A DNA stretch of 64,000 nucleotides from Paralichthys olivaceus. Taxonomy: Eukaryota > Chordata > Actinopteri > Pleuronectiformes > Paralichthyidae. Shown here in pieces: positions 1 to 24,973 of this stretch. The stretch lies in contig NC_091100.1 of NCBI RefSeq assembly GCF_024713975.1, forward strand, positions 12,306,001 to 12,370,000. Direction: 5' to 3'. The notes beneath the pieces were generated by a model. The model saw only the letters and a program-made list of their open reading frames with translations. It ran no database searches and was not told where the DNA came from. A program made the translations under genes and the position numbers. Position 1 is the stretch's first letter. Every line of letters starts with the position of its first letter.

Positions 1-363
1 TGTCCCAAGTATGAAACTTTGATTGTTGTCATTATGATTATCGTGCCAGCATCAAGTGTTAACCACACATGCTAACATCTGCAGGTTACGTACGAGGAAA
101 TAAACCCAATTTAATATTATGGTTTTGAAGTGAGAGACAGAGGACTGCTCTCACTGTAGCACCGTGCACGTTGCTTCGGCATGTGGAGGTATCTAGATTT
201 TGACAGATCTGCTGTGCCTAGTTACGGTTGCTAAGCTATTATGGTTGCTAAGTTGGAGGTGGGGTTTAGCAAACAGTCCATTTTCAGTCGTCGTACACAG
301 ATCCCGATGCGTGTGCGGTGTCATAACACGGAAATCTATCCTCACATCCACACTTGCATTCAA

Positions 364-381
364 AGTGGTTTTAAAACCACT
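364..381. repeat. 18-bp perfect palindrome
   Basis: The string AGTGGTTTTAAAACCACT equals its own reverse complement. It lies in non-coding sequence. Its role is unknown and it may be chance. Confidence 0.6.
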
Positions 382-657
382 GACCAATGGACAGGCCTTT
401 TACTCAAGCACAGCATCAAATCTGAGTCCTCTACTGTAAAAAGGTCAACACGTTCACATCAGACCAAAATCAACCAGGGAGTCATACTGTACAGGAAGGT
501 GCTATCCTACCTCCCCAGCCAAGATTGAGTCCTGATCAAGAGCTATTTATAATGGAGGAGACACAGAGTAATATATTAAGAAGCTTTTCCGCGCTGCACT
601 CCACGAGAGTGAATGCCTGTAATGATTTATAATATGTGTCACGCTGTTGTGCTAGAA

Positions 658-692
658 TAGTGATGATGATGATGATGATGATGACGACGACG
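658..692 (+). repeat. (GAT/GAC)n triplet microsatellite
   Basis: This is a run of GAT triplets passing into GAC triplets. No reading frame with coding support crosses it. Confidence 0.8.
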
Positions 693-1271
693 ATGCAGTG
701 AAATATGAAATCTTAAGAACTTTCAATATGAAAAGAAGTCTTTGTTTATAAATGTCATCTGACTGCGATTTTCTTGTTTATAGTTTGTTGCCTGATATCA
801 GTTGACGCCGGTGCCACTTAATAAGACGCCATTTTTAACTGCTTCCTGAATTTTCAAAAGAAAAGCCAGGAAACAGTGGCACCCTCTCTTTCTCCTTCTC
901 TCTTTCTCTCGCTCTATTTCTCTCTTTAAACTCCCCAAAGATGGGCCCCCCCTAGTGGATCGGCTGACTAACTACAAAAGCACAAAGACTCAATCATCAT
1001 TTAATGGCGCCATTTTACTTTTATGACTTCCTTTTAGAACCATGAAGTATTTCCTCTCCTCCCCTTCTTGAGTGCTTGTCCTTGTGCTGTTTGACACCCT
1101 GAAATTGTTTCTATAAAAACTTCGCTTTCGTGAAAAAACAAGTGAAACTGTTTTCTTTTTTTTTTTTTTGTTTCTCTCCTACAACAGTTCTGCGCTGTGA
1201 CAATGCATGACACCAGGGTTGAGGCCTTACCCGCTAAATGTACAGACAGAGCAGGAGAGATTTGCCCTGTA

Positions 1272-1292
1272 GCACTGATTTGAAATCAGTGC
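1272..1292. repeat. 21-bp near-perfect palindrome with miR-29b-like wording
   Basis: Ten-base arms GCACTGATTT and AAATCAGTGC are separated by a single G. With the preceding TA, the plus strand partly resembles the mature miR-29b sequence, but it has an internal change and no precursor hairpin partner is visible on either side. Confidence 0.5.
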
Positions 1293-2500
1293 CGTTATCC
1301 CTCCCAAATGTTTGAGAGCCCACCATGTTGATCTTGTGTGAGGGCAATATCCTCCTAAACCTGTACGCAACTTTCTGTCTCATTTCTGTCCATACAAGAT
1401 TTGTACAGTACTTAGCGAAAGAGAAGAGACGTCACAATGTCGATAGCAATTTTAATTATTCACATTTGACTTTAGATTTTAGTGATGGGACTTTCTTTAC
1501 GAAAAAAGATTAAGAGGTTTGTGGTGTTGTTTTAGCCATCGTCTGCAAGTGTTTACATATCTTTTGTTTGATTGTTTGTTTTGGGTACGTGTGGCTGCAT
1601 GTAGCACTTGATTGCTACTGTGTAGTTTTACGAGTTAACAGATTGGAAGCACCAAATCTGCAGCGCAAGACATGAAATATAGCTATATAAACTTATACCT
1701 ATGAACACGGAACAAAACTGTTAGTTTCTCAATCTTTGTTGTTTCTGGGTTTTGAAATAGTGGTAGGGTGGATCCTTTTACATTTGTAGACCTTAAAAGT
1801 TGTGAATGCACAACTCTAAAGAAGATTCTTCTAACGGCTCATCCGCTGTGCTGCCAGCATGCACCGCAGCAGGAGCCGCTCCTTATTTCTGTCTTTCTCT
1901 CTTGATCTTTCTGAGGCATTATTGAACCTGAACCACACCAGCTGAAAACAAGGACAGTGCCTTTAGTTTTATATGTCAACAACCCCCCTGACTGACCACG
2001 AGTCACTAAAAGATGATTCACTATCCCTCCCTGCGATTCCTTCAACAAATCTCTATCTGCCACGGGGGTGTCGATTAAACCCTCCCATAAATATATAGCA
2101 GAGAGTTATTTCAATACCAACATCAGCCAATAAGTTTCATTGTATAAATAACATTGCAGCTGTTACAACCCAACATACTCCTGACCTAGGACTGTGTATC
2201 ATGCATCACAGTCCTGCATATCTCCCATCACGTGGACATTCAACATCACACACACTCTCAAAATTTGCAACAAAGTTGTCAGACTTAAAATCTTTTTAGT
2301 TGTCTATCAGCTTTGAAAACAAATATGAAATCCCAATTGATTTGAGTCTATGAAAGACATCAAATATAGCACAGGACCTCTTCCTCACTTGGCCCCAGTT
2401 GTGCATTTAATACCTTCAATACATTTTTCTCAAAGATGGTTTCTGACACATTCTTACCACACTAATGTCTGATGAAGTGCTCATGTTTCCAGTAAGTTTA

Positions 2501-2508
<8 letters not shown>

Positions 2509-2538
<30 letters not shown>
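2509..2538. repeat. (TA)n microsatellite
   Basis: This is an uninterrupted run of alternating T and A, about 15 units, in AT-rich non-coding DNA. Confidence 0.9.
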
Positions 2539-2541
<3 letters not shown>

Positions 2542-3456
2542 TGATTGGTCGAGTGTGTGTGACATGTACAGATGTTCATGTTCACCTAAAGATAAACTGT
2601 TATCACTTTGACGATTCCCTGATTTTTCAACATTAGTTTGTTGAAATCAAACTGTGAACATGGTTAACAAAGCAGCTATTAATGCATCTTAGTATTGTCA
2701 CTGTGAGCATGTAGTATGCTAATGTGTTTAGCATTTAGCTCAAAGCACTGCTGCCTCACAGAGCTTCACAGCTGAAGACCGTCTTACAGATACCCACCAT
2801 TATAATCTTAGGATATTTCCTACCAACCCCTGAGTTTGTCCTTTATTTATAAAGTATACATCTGTGACTGCAATGTCCACACTTGGTAAGATCTATGCAG
2901 GACAATGATCTGTGGTATACAGTTATGGAACAAGGATACACAGAACCCACCGGCACAGAAAAGGGCACAAAATAAACAAAAAGGCCAAGTAAGCAACAGA
3001 CATATTACAAATCTGTTCATTAATATTGTTTTTTTTGTAACCAGAGCATCTTAAAATGAATTACACCCCTCTCAAACACAACACACCACACACACTATTG
3101 TAAACATGAAGAGTTATCGATTGGAAGCCGTCCGTTCTCCTTGAGGAGGTGAATCCGTGCCTCCCGTGTCCGCTCACGAGAAGCAGTGACACCAAACGTG
3201 GCCAAACCCGGTGCCCGTTCTCCGGTGTAGCCAAGAATTCAGAGATACATTAACAGGATTAATTGTTAACTATGCATCTCGATAGTGACACAGCTTGCCT
3301 TGCCATTGCTTTGACCTGACTGGTTCACATGGGGAGAGAATGGGTTCCTGTTGGCCCACAGTCGTTTTCGATTGGCAGCTGTGACATTGACTGCAGCGAC
3401 GAGGGGGGGGGGGCTGTCATTGTGGGTGGTACAGTAGGAGGCATGGCAAGCAGAGG

Positions 3457-3557
<101 letters not shown>

Positions 3558-5426
3558 TAAGTACAGACACACTCTCCCTCCCTCCCTTTGTCCTTTGCAG
3601 AGTGGTGATCGCCCCTCCTCTCATGCCCCTGTGTCCCCCAGGGGAGGCCAAACCTGCTGTGCCATCAGAAGCTCATCCCAGCTTTTTTCTCCCCCCTCCC
3701 TCAGCCCTAATCTCATCATATCTGCAATCGTCTTCCCCCTCTCTCCTCCTCTCCCCTCCTGTAGCACTGCCACACTACCAGGATTAGGAATATTAAAACT
3801 ATTCTGTTGATTCCAGGCCTGTGACCTTCTTCTAAAAGTCCTCCCTCTTTCTTCAGACAGACCTATTAATCCTTTTTCCCCCCTCTCTTACGACGTAATG
3901 CTCACTGTCCTGTCAGAAATTCTGCATAGGAATGAAGCAGGGTGTTTTGTGCCGAAGCGAGGTCATTTCAATGGCAATATTGCTGCCTGGATCTTTATTT
4001 GGCCGAGAATATTCCGTGAGATCACATCTCACCTTCTGTTTCCTTTATGTAGCTGCAGAGCGTTTAAAACACAAAGAAACACTAGTTGGTCAAATGTTTT
4101 CTTTCCAGCACTGCCACAGTTTACTGTCCATGAAAATACAATTGCATACTGAATATTTTTTTTTATCCCAGTTCCAAGTAAAATAGGAAACTGAAATAAA
4201 TGCAAATTCGTTTTTTTTCTCCTTTATTATGATTTCTCACCGAGTGTGCACCGCCTGTATCTCAATATGAATCCATGAAGATGGCTACTGCCTTTGTAAA
4301 ACCTGAGGGGATTTCAGCATCACATCTTGACAGCAATTAGTAGCACAATCTGTTTCATGCTTGCTGATATAACTAGGCTCTGGACAGATCTCATACTGAA
4401 GTGTTACAATGTTCTGTACATCTTAATATTATTCAACTGTGGAAGAGGAGAAACACACACGACTCAGCCTACGAAAATCGACTGTGCTTTTTAAGCAGAT
4501 GTTTCAATCAAAAAAAAAGACAAAAAAATAATAAACATGATTTTTCACCTTACTGTGGCCTTTCGTGTAACAATCTGGAGTTTTTGTGTCCATGGCTTCC
4601 TATCTGGGGTGTTCAAGAGATATTTATATCTGTGACGTTTCGGGGAAAAAAAATATACAAATAAACGACAGAAAGAAAAACATCAGAGTACAAAAACACA
4701 CGTGAAATTAGGTTTTAAACACTTCATCTGTCTCTAGTCTTCAAAATCAAATGCGACAAAAAGAAAACATATCTGTAACATTCACCAAAGCCTGTGATGC
4801 CTGTTTTAAATGATAGATTCTTGTACAAAAAAACATATAAAATATCAGAAAAGACTTAGAGATACAAACACAAAATGAAGATAAGAAATGCCTTCAAATA
4901 TTCTGGAGGGGAGGATTTAAAAAAAAAAGTAAAAGAAATGCTTCTTTAAGAAAATGTGTATGTTTTTTATTCGATTTTCTAGTAGTTGCAAACAAAAAAC
5001 TTGGTGTTTTTTCTCTTTGTGTGTTGTGTGTTGTCTTAATATTTGAATGTAATTTACTGCAGTGCAAATTTGCCAAAGATATCATATCAATTGATTTCTC
5101 TTCTTGAGTTTTTTTTGTCTTTTTGTTCCTGAATTGTGACCAATTTTGTTCAGAAAACTGGAAATAATGGTGAATTTGATATTATGCTTATTTTTTCATA
5201 TTTCTATTGTTAATAATATTGTTATTTTATTTCCTGGTTTTTAGTTTACTGTGAAATATTAAATTGCAGTTTGCTTGACGCATCTCTTCATACTCTGGTC
5301 TGTGAACCTGTCCATCCGTCCACCTGAGTGACTGTTGTTGGTGAATTATTCCATTTATGTACCTGTAATGTGAAGCTAAGAAGTAATTATTTGTAAATAT
5401 TTGCCATAATTTTATTGGTCCTTCAG

Positions 5427-5432
5427 AATAAA
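5427..5432 (+). terminator. Candidate poly(A) signal AATAAA
   Basis: AATAAA is followed within 20 bases by T-rich sequence, after a long AT-rich stretch that lacks coding. This is the best candidate in the first 6 kb for the 3' end of a plus-strand transcript entering from the left. Confidence 0.35.
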
Positions 5433-5460
5433 AAATAATTTTTTGGAAGTTAAAGGTTCT

Positions 5461-6564
5461 GTGTTGATATTTGGCTGCACGTTAACATGACGTTAAAAAC
5501 ATACAAACAACGCACACACATAATTATTGCCTGTGTAAACGTCACATTCCTCAACATCTAACCTCAGTCTGGACAGTCGGAGACTTCCAGAGCTGGAGAT
5601 GCAAACCTCATCTTACGGTGTCTGTCTGGAAGTGAGGGGAGGGACACAGCTAACCCCCCCCCCCCTCACCTCACCCAACCAATCTGAGTGAATGAAGTGT
5701 CCCAGTGCTGCAGTCTTGGCTGCTGGCCGAGTCCAGGAAGGGACAGAGGTGTGTGTGTGTGTGTGTGTGTGTAGGGAAGGAGGCGGAGGTGAGAGGGGTG
5801 ATAATAGGACACAAGCCATGACATGGCGACAACACGCCACACACACAGAAAACAGCACATACCCAGCTTGAGAAGCAGGCCGTGCTGTCCAGGGCTTGGG
5901 TGCCTGCCACCTTTTCTGTGTGCGGGTCCAGGCTCATTTTGGTTCCTTGCCAACTAGGCAAGCGTGTCAGGTTATGTAAGAATGCATCATATGATAAAAG
6001 GATAAACAGTTGAGTAAAAGTTAACCAACGCAATTTAAATTTGAGAGGATTTTTGGCTGCATTGGGGGACTACTTTATTAGACTCATAGGGACTAAAAGA
6101 CAGGATTGCCCCCCCACCCTCTTCTACTTTGTTTTTTAAGTGATCTTTTTTTTTTATCTGTCTCTTTAAAATATTAAAGGTACTAAGTTAATTTGGACAC
6201 AGTGCTATTCAGGCATCAAGATAAAGGTGGACAAACTTGATCAAAACCTTGCACCTGAAAACCAGGTAATCATCATGTAGATGTTGGATTTCATCTGTAT
6301 TTGAATACAGCTGCCAATAAAACTGTTCCAGGCTGTGGCTTGGCAGTTTAATGAGAGACACAGAGAGGCAGGCCTGCAAAGAAAAGCCCAACCACGCACT
6401 CCTGAGGTCATACTGATAACTTTCTTCTATGGAAATGGGTTGAGAGAGTTGTTCGTCTGTGCTTTTTAGAAAAGTTGCTCACAGGTCTGAAAAGTCAGTT
6501 AATGTAGCAACAAAGGTGCTTAGTGAAAGACACTGCATCTAAATGCAACCCCCTCCAGTTGCAA
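5461..6564. other. Non-coding intergenic sequence
   Basis: I see no gene. The stretch contains a C homopolymer near 5654-5667 and a short (GT)n at 5751-5772. The other open frames here are short, overlap on both strands and have no recognisable content. Confidence 0.5.
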
Positions 6565-7130
6565 GAAAGGACCAGGGGCCTCATAGGATTCATACTAAAA
6601 GTGTACGTACGCACAAAAGTTGAAAATGCTATACGCAAAAAAAGATGCACACACGCACCTGAATGCAGAGTTCCCTTTATAAATCCCAGTCCAGCTGGAA
6701 ACATGCGTATGTGGATCTGCCTCATATTCCGCCCTCTACACGCCCACATTCAACCATAAATGGTCAATGCAAAACCACTAATGAATATTAAATGACCCGG
6801 GGGAACAATGGGTTTCTTTAGAGAATAATGGCATCAAGCGATGAAAAGAAGAACTTTTCTGGCACTGAAATCGAGGAGCTTGTGAGTGAGGAGGAGGTGA
6901 AGACAGAGACTGTTCGGAGCCCACTGCAGTGATGTCATTAATAAAAGAAAACACACTGTCATTCACTGCATTAACACAGCAGCAACATGTGACCAGAGAG
7001 GACAGTGTCTGAAATACAAAGTGGCCAGATTTAAAGCTGGAGACAACTGCAATATCCTCAATCTATGAAATCTAAAGAAACATTTTATTGGGTTTAAGAA
7101 GAAAGGTAAATATTATAAATTGTATACCTG
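6565..7130 (+). mobile_element. Decayed PIF/Harbinger-type DNA transposon fragment
   Basis: The left part, GGGGCCTCATAGGATTC followed shortly by GTACGTACGCACAAAA, resembles the terminal sequence of fish Harbinger elements. About 260 bases inside, at 6828, an ATG opens a frame reading MASSDEKKNFSGTEIEELVS, typical of the Myb/SANT-like (NAIF1-like) accessory protein of these transposons. A +1 frameshift near 6915 is needed to continue into the stretch reading DVINKRKHT and then KYKVARFKAG, and a stop interrupts the original frame. I see no matching right terminal repeat and no DDE transposase, so this is a truncated fossil. Family assignment rests on remembered motifs. Confidence 0.55.
6828..7066 (+). 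pseudogene. Frameshifted Myb/SANT-like accessory gene of a Harbinger element
   Basis: The ATG-initiated frame starts MASSDEKKNFSGTEIEELVS and is rich in acidic residues, as in the helix-turn-helix DNA-binding partner proteins of PIF/Harbinger transposons. It hits a stop after about 30 codons, and family-like residues resume in the +1 frame. The copy cannot encode an intact protein. In active elements the product brings the transposase to terminal repeats in the nucleus. Confidence 0.5.
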
Positions 7131-11777
<4,647 letters not shown>

Positions 11778-11810
<33 letters not shown>

Positions 11811-11852
11811 CACACACGAACACACGAACACACACACACACACACACACACA
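11778..11852 (+). repeat. Imperfect (CA)n microsatellite
   Basis: This is a (CA) run interrupted by CAAACA and CGAACA variants. Confidence 0.9.
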
Positions 11853-12547
11853 TAGAAACTTCATCCATTACTTTTTATAGCTACACCCTTCGGCGGGAGT
11901 GTTAACAGTTTTGATAAAATTGTTTCTTCTTGCCGTTTTTAAAGCATCCCTCAGATCTGAGAGCCACAGCGTGTCAGCACACACCGTTTACTGGTTGGCT
12001 GAGCAATTGCCGCCCTGGCTCAATGCCAACACCACATCTAGTTTCTCTCCCTGTTAACTCCCTTTATTAGTGTTTTTCAGGAATGTGGTTTGCATGCCTT
12101 GCACTGCTGGACTCGACTCTGCGCACACACACAGCCGCGCCGACACAATGAATGCATAAGATTTTCTCTTATTCCTCTCCTTTTCTCTTATCCGCTCATC
12201 TCCATTTGACAGACATGTCTAATGATAACATCTGCAGATGTGAAGCAAACAGCACAACAATCCGCTGATAATTGGGATCCATGTTTAAAGACGAGGAGAG
12301 AGAGGGAGAATGAGAGAGATAGATAAGTGGACGGCAGCAGGCTGTTTGTAAAAGAGGCAACTAGCAGAAGTATTTTCAACCTCATTTAGGTCACAAGGAC
12401 ACACACTAATCAGTGTTTTTTCTCCTTCCATCGCAAAGCCAATTTAAAAACAGTATCTGTGTGAGAATCAACTACAGTCAGGTTCATTAGATAAATGAAG
12501 GTGGTGGCAGGTCCAAAGCAGGTTCTCTTACTCACAGAAACATAAGA

Positions 12548-13605
12548 TCATTTCACAGAAGAACTCACTGTGTCTCCGAACAGCCTCAGTCTGGTTTTGG
12601 TGTGACACCTCCCCTGGTTCTTCTGCTGGTACAACACTCTCTCGTCTGCGGCGTCACTTTCAGCCATTTTGTGTCGCGTGAGGGTCAAAATGGCCCCGAC
12701 CCAAACCACCAGGGCCAGGTGAAGCAGGTACAGGGCCACGTGGAGACACGTCAGCAGCACCGAGATGCAGACAAAGGCAAAGCACCAAGGCCAGGCCAGG
12801 AGCAGCAGCACTGTGTTCTGCAGGGAGCTGACCACCAGAGCTGGGACAGACAGGATGAGTCTGAGCAGCGTGGAGGACAACCAGGAGTACAGAGACAGAG
12901 GAGACAAGAGGAAGGACATCACTGCCTCACTCAGGGATACAGCCTAAACAGCAAAGTGGACATGGGACATAATAATATTGGTCAGAAGGAACTAATATAT
13001 ATAGCATAGCAAAGCTGTGGACACAAAAAGGACAGAGTTTTAAGTTCATAAATTAAATTTGTGAGTTCATGTGGTGTCCAAATAATCAGAAAAATGTGTT
13101 CCTCAATGGGACAATTCATGTGAACACTAAGTCGGAGGAATAAAACATTTTTGGGTCAGGAGTTGTCGAGCTGCTGACGTCATCACTAATAAAACTAAGA
13201 AACAAAATCACTGACGTGGACACACAGGTCAGTGTTAAGAAGGGATTGTATTAAACCAATGAGGAGGTATAACTTTAAGCAGTCAGCCTGACCCTCAGGT
13301 TGGGAACCACTCCACTGTATGTGGGACTAATTAGTTTCCCCATCTATTTCTGCCTCTATATTCCCTCACCTCACAGGGGTCTCCATGAAGAGGGTCACTG
13401 GACGTCTGATTCTTGAGAAGCCCTGAAACAGATACGCAGACAGAAGAACACAGAAACTGGACGTGTCATGCAGCTGCCTCACAAATAAAAAACACACACA
13501 CAGCAAGCAAAACTGTTGGAGCGTATCAGAGTAATAGCACTCCTCAAGAAACATAAACTCACATAGGAAAAGAAGGATGAGAGCGATCGCCAGCAGAGGC
13601 CTCAT
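12548..13605 (-). CDS. Unrecognised small multi-pass membrane protein (3-exon model)
   Basis: I built this from three minus-strand exons whose phases agree: 13563-13605, 13370-13422 and 12548-12943, giving 163 residues from an ATG at 13605 to a TGA at 12548. The N-terminus (MRPLLAIALILLFLWLL) is a signal peptide or anchor, followed by an N-glycosylation sequon (NQT) and a short polar linker. Residues of about 45-125 form two or three very hydrophobic segments rich in Leu, Val and Trp, including LLLLAWPWCFAFVCISVLL. The last 40 residues are polar, basic and probably cytosolic. I do not recognise the family. All borders are GT-AG, and continuous hydrophobicity in one frame favours a real gene, but the model could miss exons. 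It lies downstream of MELK on the same strand, with no evidence of co-regulation. Confidence 0.55.
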
Positions 13606-14090
13606 TTCTCCCACACGCCTCCACACTCAGAGCTGAAAACACAAAGTGGGTGAACACAGATCTGCTCCAGTGTTCAGGACAGTGTCTGAACATTGTATGA
13701 ACTTGATGACAGCAGTTTTATCAGAACTGTACGCAGCACTGTCAGCTCACTGCTGATCCTCACACGGTGAAGGCCTCACCTCTGATTCCTCAGCCTCACT
13801 TCATTAATCCTCATCAGGCCAGGGTGCATGACTTTTACTCCAGTCTTCCAGCAGGCATGGACTGAGCTCTACACAGTGCCCCCTGTTTGAATGGAGGAAC
13901 AATGGCAGCAATTGCTTTCAGTGCCTTTTCTTGAAAGATGAAATTCTTGAATAACTCACCGACGTGGTTCATTTTGCCTCCATTAAGAGGTCAGAGTGAC
14001 TGGGAAGAATACATGGCACTAACTTTAGGATACAAAACCAAAACATCTGATTACAAAAGTCAGTGGAGGAAATAGAGGGAAGTCTCTCTG
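13606..14090. other. 5' flank of the small membrane-protein gene
   Basis: No coding exon was recognised. The stretch may contain its untranslated first exon and promoter. No clear TATA box or CpG cluster was seen. Confidence 0.3.
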
Positions 14091-14327
14091 GAACCAGTGG
14101 AGGTGGTGGGACACAGGAGGATGTTGGTCAAACTGTCCTCCATGATGGAGACGGTCTCCCACCCCATGCAGGACAACACTGAGCAGCTCCTTCAGTGACA
14201 GACTGCTTCACCCCAAGTGTGTGAAGAAGAGATTCAGGAAGTCCTTCCTCCCTGCTGCTGTCAGACTGTACAACAAGCTCTGCACCCAGTAGACCACCAT
14301 ACACACTCCCTCTCTGTCTCTCTGACT

Positions 14328-14364
<37 letters not shown>

Positions 14365-14535
14365 CCTCATCATGTACAACCAATGTCAGAAATCTAAGTG
14401 CAATTTGTATATAGTAATATATCTTGTTTAACTTATCTTTACTCTATATTCTTCATTTTTCATGCTTGTTGATTATCTTGCTGTTGCAATGCTGTTAATT
14501 TCCCAATAAAGGAATTCTGATTCTGATTCTTTCAC
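14090..14535 (+). mobile_element. 3' end of a non-LTR (LINE) retrotransposon
   Basis: One frame reads FSDRLLHPKCVKKRFRKSF and then LPAAVRLYNKLCTQ before a stop at about 14290. This is the usual C-terminal wording of fish LINE second ORFs. It is followed by an untranslated tail with a (CA)n tract (14330-14361), AATAAA near 14505 and a short TGATTCTGATTCT terminal repeat. Only the last 450 bases of the element are present, as expected for 5'-truncated insertion. I cannot separate the L2, Rex1 and related clades from this short piece. Confidence 0.7.
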
Positions 14536-14645
14536 TGAGTTTCCTGGAAATCTGTTGACTAGTAATCCTGCTGAAAAGCCAACAAACAAACGAACACCAG
14601 ACAGGGGTCAAAACATAACCTCGCTGGTTTATAGTGCAGCTGTTG

Positions 14646-14646
<1 letters not shown>

Positions 14647-14720
<74 letters not shown>
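14647..14720 (+). repeat. (CA)n microsatellite, about 37 units
   Basis: This is a pure (CA) run just downstream of the LINE tail. Confidence 0.97.
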
Positions 14721-14724
<4 letters not shown>

Positions 14725-15369
14725 GCTCCGAGCCCAGCAGGAGTCTTTACCACCACTGGAATGATAAGGACGATACAGGCCGCCGCCTATGGGAGGATTT
14801 TTCTTGTTACACCCTCCAACCTTCACCTCTGTCTTAAATCACCCCCCCACCCTCTCTCAGAATTCATTAAGGTTAAACCCTCCTTATCACCACCTCAACC
14901 CACCATCACTATTACCCTCCCCCTCCCTGCTGAGACACCAAGGAGAAGTTGCCACAAATAAATTCCCATCAGCTGCAACTCCGTCATGACCAGCTGTCGT
15001 CTCATCCAGGAGCTTCTGTTTTACTCTCTTCAGATGTTGCAGGCGATGATCATCATAGCTCAGTCATAACAATCATGCTCCTACTGCAGCTTCTGCCTTA
15101 ACAATCATAATCCACCATTTTACCATCAAAGCTTAGCAGTTACCCTTCAGTGTCGTTATCAATTCACTTCAGAACTTACAAATACCTGCAGTTCAATAAC
15201 CATAAGTTTTGATTTTCATTTAACTCTGTGCCACAGCTTTGGCATTACCAGTCATGAGCACCACTTCTGCATGAACAACACAGATAAGGATGTTTGAACT
15301 TAGTTTCTATGGTGAAAATGAGATGGCAGAGTTCACACCTCAGCTAAGGCCTCAACGGTCCCCGAATTG
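14721..15369. other. Intergenic sequence
   Basis: No gene was recognised. Pyrimidine-rich sequence lies at 14820-14940 and ordinary sequence follows. Confidence 0.4.
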
Positions 15370-15590
15370 AAACCACATTCAAATGATCTATATCCATATT
15401 TTAATTTGGACCTGCACTAAGTTGCACACAACCGTAAATATCAGTCCTTTAAAGATACCAGAGTATTTTTCATCAAGATCAATTAATTCTTCTTCACCCT
15501 ATCTTGCGATATTCCTGGATCCGCCCACTGCTCCAGATCCACTCCAAATTGTAATGGTTTCTTCCCAAATACAAACAGAAACATCTTTAG
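15370..15590 (+). repeat. Interspersed repeat, copy A of a family also found in POLQ introns
   Basis: Words such as ATCTATATCCATATTTTAAT, GTAAATATCAGTCC and GGATCCGCCC match, in the same order, sequence at 52.2 kb and 53.4 kb in this window. The family appears to be a widespread teleost interspersed repeat. I cannot name its class. Confidence 0.6.
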
Positions 15591-15879
15591 AGTAAACGAG
15601 GGGTATCATCAACATTTGAGAGCAGAATATGAGTTTGGCGTCTGTAAGTACCTGAAGTGAGAAACACTGTAGATATCTGACACCTTTCACCTCTAATCTT
15701 ATTGTTGGTAAACGCTCAGAGACTCTGTCACTGAGCCAAACGATCACCATCAATCTCTGCACCCGAGAGGAGTGAAGACGATGAACATAAGGATGATGAC
15801 AGTGTAAAACACACGACTGAAAAATAATCAAGCCCCTCAATCCACTTCCTCTGTCTCCACACACACAGACACGTTACAC

Positions 15880-16500
15880 TCAGCAGAAATCATTTATTTT
15901 GCTCCCTTTACATTGTCAGTAGAAAATCTTACAGACACGACGTGACAGACAAGAAAACATGAAACACCTGGACAGGTAATAAAATCAGACACTTCATAGA
16001 ACCACGTAAAAACATCATGATGGAGGAAATGTAAACATACATAAAAAACAATGACAGTAAATTAGTAATGCTCAGCTCATTTATGTTATTAAATCAAGTT
16101 TTACACCTACAGGGAAGAATAACATCATGACATAAATATGGTAATAAGAAGCCAGAAGGTAAACTGTAAATACATTACACACACACACACGCACAGACGT
16201 GCAAACACACACACGCACACACACCTCAAGAGGGTTGACATGGATCCTATTTAGCCTGATAGTAAAACAACAATATTCTACATAAAACAAGAAACAGTAT
16301 AAAGGATCTTGACATGCAATTCTCATAAATTCAATGTAACACATATTCTGGAGATTGCAGACTGGCCTAAGGAGAATTTTTAATATTCATGAAAAATAAT
16401 AAGGACTGATCATTAAGGCTAAGAGTATTTACATAAGACAGACGTGTAATTGCTGACAGAGGGTCAGTCTATTGACTTGGATAGGAAGTGAAAAGTGCTT
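15880..16500 (-). other. Putative MELK 3'UTR
   Basis: Downstream of the MELK stop codon, the first good minus-strand AATAAA is the complement of 15891-15896, which would give a 3'UTR of about 0.6 kb. It includes a CA-rich tract at 16178-16225. The true end depends on transcript data. Confidence 0.4.
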
Positions 16501-24557
<8,057 letters not shown>

Positions 24558-24851
24558 CGTCCCGTCCTCAGCCGCACGGCGATAACACTTCCTGCGGCCA
24601 GAGAACAGGGCTTGCAGCGGCAGTTCTTGCACTCAACTCACTGAAAACACTGAAACAAGCTTAACGGGAAAACTATCTTAGTGTTCAGCATCAACATTAG
24701 AAAGTTAGCACCGAGTCTGTCCAACATGCTCTGGCTAACTAGCTAACTATCTTAACCTATGCAGAGCAGACCGGAAAAAGTGGAATCACAGCTACAGACA
24801 ACAAGCTCTTAGTGAAGCCGGGGAAACTACGAGCTGACTGACTGAAGTTAC

Positions 24852-24970
24852 CTGAGTTAGTGTGAAAACTGGAGGCGAAGTCCGTCAGCAACCATGAGCC
24901 GAACGAGCAGACGGAGCAGGAGGAGCAGAGGGAGCAGGACACTCAGCTCGGACACAAATGTTTCTCACAC
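24852..24970 (-). other. MELK untranslated first exon with a 12-codon uORF
   Basis: A donor site (CTCAG followed by GTAAC on the minus strand) at 24852 and an acceptor at 24640 define an untranslated exon ahead of the coding start. It contains an upstream ATG at 24895 that opens the peptide MVADGLRLQFSH and stops at 24857. The 5' border is not visible in sequence, so 24970 is an estimate. Confidence 0.5.
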
Positions 24971-24973
24971 AAG

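Noticed and set aside
15499..15864. 121-residue minus-strand frame with a possible donor after its middle part
   Set aside because: It overlaps an interspersed repeat, has no recognised domain and lacks phase-matched neighbouring exons.
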